From the NCBI GenBank assembly GCA_964552655.1, contig CAZKHG010000056.1, forward strand, positions 1 through 20,334: a DNA stretch of 20,334 nt, written 5' to 3'. This DNA comes from CAZKHG01 sp964552655. GTDB lineage: Bacteria; Bacteroidota; Bacteroidia; Bacteroidales; Tenuifilaceae. Both the position numbers and the translations under genes were made by a program. Below, one piece after another: positions 1 to 5,983 of the stretch (its first letter is position 1; every line of letters begins with the position of its first letter). The notes under the pieces are model-generated. The model saw only the letters and a list, made by a program, of their open reading frames with translations, had not been told where the DNA came from and did not search any database.

Positions 1-906
1 AATACCAGCAATAATTGACAGTATATAAACATAGAGAATATCGCTGTTTGTGTGCATCTCATATACATGATGAGATTTAAGGTGAATATCGGTTAACGGT
101 TGAAGGTAGTGAGATACATCCTGATCTTTTATAGCGCTATTTGCATAGTACGTTTTATAGAAATCGGGAAATTTTTCGTCTAAAGTTTCTGGTTTTACCC
201 CTTTTTTAAGTAAAACATAGGTCCAACAAGGGTTCCAAACCCAATCGTTAGGTAGTTGGCCATTCCCAAACTGGCGGAATGTACTGAGTGAAGCCAGCAT
301 ATCTATTCGAAAGTGCGATTGGGTGGGTAAATCTTTCATTATACCAGTAACCTCAAATATAGGACCCTCTTCAAGTCTTAACGATTTTCCAATTGCCGAG
401 GAATCCCCAAAGTACCTTTTTGCTGTGGATTGAGTTAGAACAATGGTGTTGGGTCGGTTCAATGCATTATTGGGATCTCCTTCAATAAATGGAAAAGTAA
501 AAACCTCAAAAACAGTTGAATCAACTAAAAAGAAATTAGTTTCATAGAATTTAATCTGTTCATTGCTAGTATTTGTGTAATCAAAAAACCACTTTGGCCT
601 CAAAGCATTAAAAAAACGAACGGTTTTTTCAACAATGTCGGGGTATGCGGTTTCTAGAGTTGTAGATAAAGGAAACGGGCAGGTTGCCGCATCCTCATTG
701 ACATCATTGGCATTGTATAAACGGTTAACACGATATATTCTATCGGCTTTATCGTGGTACTTATCGTATTTAAGCTCATCGTCAATGTACAGGATAATAA
801 AAATAAAACTGGCCATCCCAATAGCCAGCCCACCAATATTAATAATCGAATATTTCCAGTACTTAGAAATGTTCCGGATGGCAATAATAATATTATGCTT
901 AATCAT
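1..906 (-). CDS. ABC transporter permease, MacB/FtsX type (partial, 5' end only)
   Basis: This is an open minus-strand frame of 302 codons from an ATG at 906 to the window edge with no stop, so the C-terminal part lies outside. The N-terminus (MIKHNIIIAIRNISKYWKYS) precedes a hydrophobic segment at about residues 20-42 containing INIGGLAIGMASF. It is followed by an acidic stretch with DDELKYDKYH and DRIYRV, the usual entry to the MacB periplasmic core domain. The visible part is therefore the first membrane helix plus most of the periplasmic domain. A second helix seems to begin at the edge (ILYVYILSIIAGI). Known relatives of this roughly 800-residue Bacteroidota family act with an MacB/LolD-like ATPase in export of peptides, lipids or lipoproteins, or in envelope stress responses. 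The substrate cannot be inferred here. It is divergent from the phosphoesterase gene at 1150. Confidence 0.88.
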   Translation of the reverse strand, partial: MIKHNIIIAIRNISKYWKYSIINIGGLAIGMASFIFIILYIDDELKYDKYHDKADRIYRVNRLYNANDVNEDAATCPFPLSTTLETAYPDIVEKTVRFFNALRPKWFFDYTNTSNEQIKFYETNFFLVDSTVFEVFTFPFIEGDPNNALNRPNTIVLTQSTAKRYFGDSSAIGKSLRLEEGPIFEVTGIMKDLPTQSHFRIDMLASLSTFRQFGNGQLPNDWVWNPCWTYVLLKKGVKPETLDEKFPDFYKTYYANSAIKDQDVSHYLQPLTDIHLKSHHVYEMHTNSDILYVYILSIIAGI

Positions 907-1025
907 AGCAGATGAATTATGTTTTTTTAAATAGAAATATTGAATCGGTATATTTAATCAAATACCATGAAAATATATGTATCTATTTGATTTTTAATGA
1001 ATAATGATTTTTTTTGAAATACCTT

Positions 1026-1068
1026 TATTGTTCGTTTTGCATATAATGGTGTTCGTTTTCGAACAATA
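1026..1068. promoter_or_regulatory. Operator-like cluster of TGTTCG half-sites
   Basis: Seen directly: TATTGTTCG (1026-1034) is the exact reverse complement of CGAACAATA (1060-1068). GTTCGTTTT occurs twice, at 1030-1038 and 1051-1059, so the copies are 21 bp or two helical turns apart. The second copy forms a tight palindrome TGTTCG-TTTT-CGAACA (1050-1065). The cluster lies in the 243-bp region between the divergent permease and phosphoesterase genes, about 80 bp before the phosphoesterase start and 120 bp before the permease start. Binding of a dimeric regulator is inference; no regulator is encoded nearby. Confidence 0.45.
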
Positions 1069-1149
1069 ATTGTGATTTAAAATTGTTGGTCAAATACAAT
1101 CAGGCTTAATCTCCAGATATAATCAAATTTCATAAATTTCTGACAAAAA

Positions 1150-1851
1150 ATGTCAACCTATATCATTCCCGATACCCATGGTTGCCTGAAAACTTTAAGG
1201 TTTTTACTTGAGCATGAGCTTAAGGTTTCCAAATCGGATCATTTATTCTTTCTTGGAGATTATATCGACCGGGGCCCGTTAAGCGCCCAGCTTGTTAATT
1301 ATCTTATCGGTCTGGTTGAATCAAATTATAACATAACCTGTTTGAAAGGCAACCATGAGCAAATGCTTCTGGATGCATCGTTAGACACCCGGCATTTCAA
1401 CCATTGGATTGCAAACTCCGGAATGACTACCCTATACAGCTATTCACAACTACTTGGAATCAGTTATGATAAGATGGAATTAGCCAAAATCCCGGATACG
1501 CATCTGGCGTTTTACAAATCGTTGCCTGTTTATCAAATCGTAGATAACAAGTTCATTCTTGTACACGGCGGTTTAGATTTTCGTGAGGAAGATCCTTTTG
1601 CAAACGATTATTCCATGCTTTGGAAACGCCCGGAAACTCTCCCAGAATGGTTTTTACCCGATAAGATGATTATCCATGGCCATACGCCGGTATCAATAAA
1701 AAGCATAATAGAATCAATAAAAGATCCGGCAAACAGGCTGATAAACCTGGATGCCGGATGCGTTTATCATGGCACTATACAGGGAACAGGATATCTCACT
1801 GCCCTGAATATTGATAATTGGGAATTAACTTATGTCGAATATAGTGAATAA
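1150..1851 (+). CDS. Metallophosphoesterase, bacterial Ser/Thr protein phosphatase (PPP) type
   Basis: The 233-residue protein carries the whole PPP-family metal-binding set: DTH (D8, H10), GDYIDRG (36-42), GNHE (67-70), a ligand His in VHGG (H139) and HGHTP (176-180). The GDxxDRG plus GNHE combination separates Ser/Thr-phosphatase-type enzymes from other calcineurin-like phosphoesterases. By family knowledge it uses two metal ions (often Mn2+) to remove phosphate from proteins or from small molecules such as diadenosine tetraphosphate. The length matches PrpA/PrpB or lambda-phosphatase-like enzymes. There is no signal peptide, so it is likely cytosolic. The ATG follows an in-frame stop-rich leader and gives a normal N-terminus ending in the first beta strand. 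It converges with the HMA protein gene, leaving 9 bp between the stop codons and no visible terminator. The true substrate is unknown. Confidence 0.9.
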   Translation: MSTYIIPDTHGCLKTLRFLLEHELKVSKSDHLFFLGDYIDRGPLSAQLVNYLIGLVESNYNITCLKGNHEQMLLDASLDTRHFNHWIANSGMTTLYSYSQLLGISYDKMELAKIPDTHLAFYKSLPVYQIVDNKFILVHGGLDFREEDPFANDYSMLWKRPETLPEWFLPDKMIIHGHTPVSIKSIIESIKDPANRLINLDAGCVYHGTIQGTGYLTALNIDNWELTYVEYSE

Positions 1852-1860
1852 GAATTCCCT

Positions 1861-2193
1861 CTATTTTATTGGCGATTCATTCTTTTTTTCACCACTTAAC
1901 ACCTTCACATCATATCCAAGTTTTTTAATTGCATCGGCCAGCTTATCCTCTGTAATTTTACCATCAACATATTTAACCGTAACAATTTTTCTCTCCAAAT
2001 CGGCTTTCACCTCTTTTACACCTTTTTCAAATGCTAAATCGCGTTCAATTTTGGTTTTGCAGGAGGTGCAATGCATTGACACTTCAAAGATCACTGTTTT
2101 TTCCGCTGCTTTATTCTGGGCAAATATTTGATTTCCCGCACCGGCCAATAGAAGTACCAGTGCAACTACATATACCGTACGAACAATTTTCAT
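1861..2193 (-). CDS. Exported heavy-metal-associated (HMA) domain protein, MerP-like
   Basis: The 110-residue protein has a clear signal peptide (basic MKIVR, hydrophobic core to about residue 20, likely cleavage after IFA at about 25). One HMA domain follows, with the metal-binding loop MHCTSC (40-45; C42 and C45). The rest has the ferredoxin-like beta-alpha-beta-beta-alpha-beta pattern, ending in LGYDVKVL. Family knowledge: such periplasmic HMA proteins bind Cu(I), Hg(II) or similar soft metals through the two cysteines and hand them to a transporter. It is the last gene of the metal locus, 26 bp after the cytosolic HMA gene and in the same orientation, so it is probably co-transcribed. The pair of an exported and a non-exported HMA domain suggests carriers on both sides of the inner membrane. 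No mercury reductase is nearby, so I favour copper, as an inference. Confidence 0.88.
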   Translation of the reverse strand: MKIVRTVYVVALVLLLAGAGNQIFAQNKAAEKTVIFEVSMHCTSCKTKIERDLAFEKGVKEVKADLERKIVTVKYVDGKITEDKLADAIKKLGYDVKVLSGEKKNESPIK

Positions 2194-2219
2194 GGCTAAT
2201 AAATTTTAAATGTGATTAA

Positions 2220-2429
2220 TCAGTTCTTTACCGGATATCCTATGATATCAAGCTTTTTGATGATTTCCTTCAGGATATTCTCATCATCCCCAAAGTTAAC
2301 AGTAACCTCGTTTTTCGATAAATCAACGTAAACTCCGGTTACACCTGGGACTGTACTAATGCTGGTCTTCACCACATTTACACATCCCATGCATTTCATG
2401 TTATTTACAATTAAATGTTCTGTTCTCAT
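2220..2429 (-). CDS. Small cytosolic HMA-domain metallochaperone, CopZ-like
   Basis: This 69-residue protein is a single HMA domain with no signal peptide. The loop NMKCMGC (C13, C16) is followed by a helix, then VTGVYVDLSKNEVTV, a second helix (ILKEIIKKLDIIGY) and the closing strand. This is the full length of CopZ/Atx1 proteins, which pass Cu(I) to P-type ATPases or to copper-sensing regulators. The ATG at 2429 gives the standard N-terminus. It lies 91 bp downstream of the TonB receptor and 26 bp before the exported HMA gene, all on one strand. No copper P-type ATPase is present in the window, so its partner must be encoded elsewhere. Metal specificity is inferred from the family and context, not shown. 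Confidence 0.88.
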   Translation of the reverse strand: MRTEHLIVNNMKCMGCVNVVKTSISTVPGVTGVYVDLSKNEVTVNFGDDENILKEIIKKLDIIGYPVKN

Positions 2430-2520
2430 TGTTTATCAATTTAGTTATCAGTTTTAAAATTAAGTTGACTAATTCACTCAAAGTCATTAAAAAAGTCGGA
2501 TCTAGTATGTATAAAACTAA

Positions 2521-4737
2521 TCATTTCCATACAAGTATTCTAAATCCTGCATAAAACATACGACCTGTAATTGGTCCCCACACCATAGTTGCATCAAAAT
2601 ATGGGCTATATGGATCAGAGGCCGAAATGATAGGGTTATGCTGCGTAAAACCAGTAATATTTTCAGCTCCAACATACATTTCCCACTTCCTAAAATACTT
2701 GGTAACCTGGGCATTCATCAAAATATAGGGTTTAAATGTATTTCCTTGCTGAAAATCAACCGGAAGTGTCATGGTGTTGGGTAACCGGCCCCCTCCGTTC
2801 AGCTGAATGGTATAATCGAATTGCCATTTTTTTAAGGGAGTTTTATAACCCAGGGAGATTAACCCTTTGTACTTGCTAACCAGTGGTTTTTGCTTAAGTT
2901 GCCCATTAATGGTAGATTTTACATCATTTATCCGGTAGGCCATGGTAACATCAAACCGGTTAATGGGTTGATAATTCAGCTCAACCTGAAAACTGTTTGA
3001 ATATGAATCCCCTTTTAGGTTGTAAAAGTACACAGCAGATGGATCTTTATCCAAATCGATGATCAGCTGATTGGTAAAATCAGTTCTATAGTAATCAGTA
3101 TTTAGTGTAAGTTCCCGATCAAAAATGATGTACTTTTGGGAAACATTTAGCCCAAAATTCCAGGCTTGCTCCATTTTTATCTCATCTTCAAATATAAATT
3201 GCCTGGAACTGGCAAACAGATAGCTGTTTTCTGAAAGCACATTCGGAGAACGATAACCTTTGCCAAGGCTTCCCCTGAAGGTAATTTGCCTTACAGGCTG
3301 ATACCTGAAATGAACCCTTGGTGTGACAATACTCCCATATCTACTATTGAAATCGTACCGGATTCCGGTCATAAGCGTTACTTTCTCTATATACTTATAG
3401 GTGTATTCAAAATAAGCACCCGGAACACCCTCCTTTTTATCAAAGGCCATCAGGTTTAGCTTCTCATCATATTTATCAAAAGCAAAGCTTAACCCACTTT
3501 TTATGGTATGATTGGTATTCCCCAAGTAGGTGATAAAAATCAGGTTGGTAAAAAAACTTTTTTGGTTAGCATTGTAATCATTTAACCCAAAAACGGATTT
3601 TTGATCGTGTCCCGAAGCGGACATTATCCATCCGATGGTTGTTGATGGCCGGCTGAAAATATAGCCCACCTTTGAGAATGCTTCAATTCTGGATGTGTTT
3701 ACATCGATACCGTAAGGATTCCCCGGTACGTTGTCCATTCTGTTTTTATAACCAACCTGACCGGCTAAACGATCTTCAATCAGGTACTTAATTCCGATTT
3801 GAGCCTCAAGGTTGCCATGCTGGTATTTCCATCTGTTGAAAAGATTGTGTTGGCTTACCTTTGGATGATCGAGAAATGAATCCATGTTGTGATCAATATT
3901 TCGCCCAAAATTTTCGGAATGATAAAGCAGCATTGTTGATAAATTATCGGATACATCGACCGCATAATTGGCATTTGCCTCAAACATACCAAGACCATTT
4001 ACATACGAGTTAATAAATAGTTTTTCCTCTCCCCAGGGTTTCTTGTACTCAATGTTGATTTGCCCGGTAATACTTTCATACCCGTTTGCCACAGATGCTG
4101 TACCCTTTGAAATCTGGATGGACTCCATCCATGAACCGGGCACTTGGCTCAACCCAAAGGTTGAACCTAGCCCTCTAAGGATTGGAATATTCTCCGCCTG
4201 AAGCTGAGTGTAAGCGCCAGCAAGACCCAACAGCTGAATTTGTTTTGCACCTGTTACAGCATCACTATACGATACATCTACAGAAGCATTTGTTTCAAAA
4301 CTTTCGGAGAGGTTACAACAAGCGGCACGTTTTAACTCATTCTGAGAAACAACCTGGGTTTGTATCGGGCTTAATCTGTCAAAATGAGTTCCCTTTGCGT
4401 ATTTTCTAATAATTACCTCCTCAAGTTCAACCTGGTTTTGCATCGTATGTTCAACATAAATCTGATCGGGGTTAAGAGCAATGGTATCATTTTTAAAGCC
4501 TACAAAACTTATGATTAGCCTTAAACTCGACCGATCTGGTTTATTTGTAGAAAACTCTCCGTTTGCATCAGTAACGCACCCAGTACTTGTTCCAACCCAA
4601 ACAATATTTGCCCCAATAAGTGGAGAAAATTCTCCATGGTCATTCTTAAATAAAACCTTTCCCTTTATGGTTTGAGAATTGGCAACTGGAATAATGCAAA
4701 CAGAAAACACTATAATTGATAGCAGATATTTTCTCAT
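2521..4737 (-). CDS. TonB-dependent outer-membrane receptor, probably metal-related
   Basis: The 738-residue protein begins with a signal peptide (about 1-21, ending NSQ). It continues with a carboxypeptidase-regulatory-like beta domain (about 23-100: GANIVWVGTSTGCVTDANGEF, then ISFVGF). A plug follows (about 105-235: EEVIIR, QNELKRAACCNLSESFETN, QIQLLGL, ISKGTASVANGYESITGQIN), then a beta barrel with alternating aromatic strands to a final strand ending in RILVW. The adjacent cysteines C140-C141 in the plug are unusual for a TonB receptor. In my recollection they recur in a Bacteroidota subgroup found beside HMA-domain genes. It follows the HYC_CC_PP-like gene by 73 bp and precedes the two HMA genes. 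The substrate is most likely a metal or metal chelate, with copper the best guess. No SusD partner is present, which argues against a polysaccharide receptor. Confidence 0.9.
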   Translation of the reverse strand: MRKYLLSIIVFSVCIIPVANSQTIKGKVLFKNDHGEFSPLIGANIVWVGTSTGCVTDANGEFSTNKPDRSSLRLIISFVGFKNDTIALNPDQIYVEHTMQNQVELEEVIIRKYAKGTHFDRLSPIQTQVVSQNELKRAACCNLSESFETNASVDVSYSDAVTGAKQIQLLGLAGAYTQLQAENIPILRGLGSTFGLSQVPGSWMESIQISKGTASVANGYESITGQINIEYKKPWGEEKLFINSYVNGLGMFEANANYAVDVSDNLSTMLLYHSENFGRNIDHNMDSFLDHPKVSQHNLFNRWKYQHGNLEAQIGIKYLIEDRLAGQVGYKNRMDNVPGNPYGIDVNTSRIEAFSKVGYIFSRPSTTIGWIMSASGHDQKSVFGLNDYNANQKSFFTNLIFITYLGNTNHTIKSGLSFAFDKYDEKLNLMAFDKKEGVPGAYFEYTYKYIEKVTLMTGIRYDFNSRYGSIVTPRVHFRYQPVRQITFRGSLGKGYRSPNVLSENSYLFASSRQFIFEDEIKMEQAWNFGLNVSQKYIIFDRELTLNTDYYRTDFTNQLIIDLDKDPSAVYFYNLKGDSYSNSFQVELNYQPINRFDVTMAYRINDVKSTINGQLKQKPLVSKYKGLISLGYKTPLKKWQFDYTIQLNGGGRLPNTMTLPVDFQQGNTFKPYILMNAQVTKYFRKWEMYVGAENITGFTQHNPIISASDPYSPYFDATMVWGPITGRMFYAGFRILVWK

Positions 4738-4810
4738 AGCATTTGAATAGTTAATTATTACCGATTTAATAAATGGTAAATTATTATTAAGCCAGCTTCG
4801 CTAGCGCTTG

Positions 4811-5278
4811 CTATGAAATTATATCAGGATTTTTAAACTGGTGGTTAATAACCACAATTAATTTCCCATGTGGTTTAACCGGTGGAGGTTTATCTGGATT
4901 ATAAAGGTTGGATTGAATGTAATGATCAGGATTATATACAAGTTGATGATCATTATGCAGGATTTGCAGGACTACAGCAAAATACTTAAGCTGAATTGTA
5001 GTGAAAACCTGATCAATCCCAAGATCAACCAACTTTACCGTTAAAGTTTCAGATTTACAACCACAATCCCCCTCAATACTAGTTTCATTGGTATTATTAT
5101 GGTTTTCACAACGTGAAAAGATTTGGTTGCCGCAACAACCCGGTGAAGCAACAAGCGAAGTTTTAACTGTATTTTCACATGCACACCAATGAATATATAC
5201 ATTAAAACCAGTTGAAATAACAAAAAACAAGAGTGCAAAAGCTACACTCACAAGTTTATATGTTATTTTTTTCACCAT
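4811..5278 (-). CDS. Cys-rich HYC_CC_PP-like protein, possible metal-binding partner of the TonB receptor
   Basis: The 155-residue protein has a basic N-terminus and a hydrophobic segment (about 8-25) that could be a signal peptide or anchor. It then shows HWCAC (H30, C32, C34), GCCG (C48, C49), C57, the pair CGC (C72, C74), and a late PPP (131-133). The order H-x-C, CC, PP matches a small Bacteroidota family named for HYC, CC and PP motifs, with Trp replacing Tyr here. No biochemical function is established as far as I know. The seven or so cysteines and two histidine-rich patches (HND-H, DHY) would suit binding of a soft metal in the periplasm. It is the first gene of the minus-strand metal locus, 73 bp before the TonB receptor. 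The ATG at 5278 places the signal sequence correctly. The family name is fairly secure; the role is inference. Confidence 0.75.
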   Translation of the reverse strand: MVKKITYKLVSVAFALLFFVISTGFNVYIHWCACENTVKTSLVASPGCCGNQIFSRCENHNNTNETSIEGDCGCKSETLTVKLVDLGIDQVFTTIQLKYFAVVLQILHNDHQLVYNPDHYIQSNLYNPDKPPPVKPHGKLIVVINHQFKNPDIIS

Positions 5279-5408
5279 TTGTTAATTTTCAATTCATTCA
5301 AATCTGAAACGTCAAAGATGTAAAAATGTTTTGGAGAAATAAGCTAAATAATCATCTCTCCCTATAATTTCTTTGAATTGTTTAACAGATAGATAGTTTT
5401 ATTAGTCG

Positions 5409-5454
5409 TTTATCCCTGGATAAATATCGTTTGTGGGACAAATATCCAAACGAT
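5409..5454. repeat. Two adjacent inverted repeats between the metal locus and the YdeI-like gene
   Basis: TTTATCC-CT-GGATAAA (5409-5424) is a perfect 7-bp palindrome with a 2-nt spacer. Directly beside it, ATCGTTTG (5426-5433) pairs with CAAACGAT (5447-5454), followed by seven T residues (5454-5460) on the plus strand. They lie just downstream of the YdeI-like stop codon and 130-180 bp upstream of the metal locus start. The T run is on the wrong side for terminating minus-strand transcription, so an operator or RNA structure for the metal locus is as likely as a terminator. Confidence 0.4.
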
Positions 5455-5459
5455 TTTTT

Positions 5460-5798
5460 TCAAGTAAGTTGCTTTGGTAAAAGTTTAAGTCCGGATTCAT
5501 TCATTAATCCAGTTAACAGCATCTTTTTAGCCCTCCTGATATTTGTATCAGACCAAATACTTTTGGGATTACGGGGCGTAAATTTTTGAATGTAGGTTTC
5601 ATCATCGATACGCCTTACAATACTGTCAATCCAACCAAAGCAAATAGCTTGTTCAACTGCATCATTATATGATATGCATTGAGTTTTAGTGTGTTTTTTG
5701 TAGAAAATCAACCATACAACTTTTGCTTTGTCATGGTTTTCATTAAGCCACATCCGCCATTCATCCACATTCTGGAAATAAAACTGGTCAGCTTCCAT
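5460..5798 (-). CDS. YdeI/OmpD-associated family protein, C-terminally short
   Basis: The 112 residues align by eye with the N-terminal half of the YdeI-like family: DEWRMWLNENH (12-22), VVWLIFYKK (28-36), YNDAVEQAICFGWIDS (44-59), FTPRNPKSIWS (73-83), NIRRAKKMLLTGLMNESG (86-103). Relatives are usually about 180-200 residues and continue with an Ala/Lys-rich helical tail. This one stops at LLPKQLT, and I could not find the missing tail in other frames downstream, so the gene is truncated or naturally short. The function is poorly defined; some members have been linked to bacteriocin or antimicrobial tolerance. It lies 28 bp downstream of the FeoB-associated gene on the same strand and may be read from the iron operon. 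Codon use looks like that of its neighbours. Confidence 0.72.
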   Translation of the reverse strand: MEADQFYFQNVDEWRMWLNENHDKAKVVWLIFYKKHTKTQCISYNDAVEQAICFGWIDSIVRRIDDETYIQKFTPRNPKSIWSDTNIRRAKKMLLTGLMNESGLKLLPKQLT

Positions 5799-5826
5799 TA
5801 GATAATCCGCTTAGGTAATCAGTTCC

Positions 5827-5973
5827 TTATTTGGTGTTACAATTTCCGGAACAACCAGAACATATATAGTTGTCTTTTCTATGTTTACTCTTCTTGAAAA
5901 TATTTATTACTGAAATTAGAAAATAAACAATAGTTAATAAAAGAATGATGAAAACTGCAATTTCCTGAAACAT
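5827..5973 (-). CDS. FeoB-associated Cys-rich membrane protein (48 aa)
   Basis: This is a short frame from an ATG at 5973 to a TAA at 5827. The protein starts MFQEIAVF, has one membrane helix of about 20 residues (IAVFIILLLTIVYFLISVI), a basic stretch KKSKHRK, and a short tail ICSGCSGNC (C38, C41, C45). This is the pattern of the small FeoB-associated family (helix, then positive charges, then CxxCxxxC). The gene follows feoAB by only 10 nt on the same strand, which is the usual position. Family knowledge: these peptides resemble FeoC in position and may bind iron or an Fe-S cluster or help assemble the FeoB complex, but no mechanism is settled. The charge pattern puts the cysteines in the cytoplasm. 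Size and context make this a confident call although the frame is very short. Confidence 0.88.
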   Translation of the reverse strand: MFQEIAVFIILLLTIVYFLISVINIFKKSKHRKDNYICSGCSGNCNTK

Positions 5974-5983
5974 AGGTTACCAA

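Noticed and set aside
635..934. Plus-strand frame of 99 codons over the permease gene
   Set aside because: It lies antisense to a strongly recognisable MacB/FtsX N-terminal coding sequence and its own translation has no family-like pattern.
907..1025. Sigma-54 promoter for the permease gene
   Set aside because: No GG-N10-GC pair with the flanking TGGCAC/TTGCA pattern was found on the minus strand.
1852..1860. Terminator between the convergent phosphatase and HMA genes
   Set aside because: The gap is only 9 bp and no stem with a T run was seen in it or in the flanking coding ends.
1832..2131. Plus-strand frame of 99 codons overlapping the phosphatase end and the exported HMA gene
   Set aside because: It is antisense to the HMA protein, whose CxxC motif and signal peptide are clear; the translation is a low-complexity Ser/Phe-rich shadow.
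4791..4812. GC-rich patch with GCTAGC between the HYC_CC_PP-like and TonB receptor genes as a terminator
   Set aside because: The possible stems are short and interrupted and no T run follows on the minus strand.
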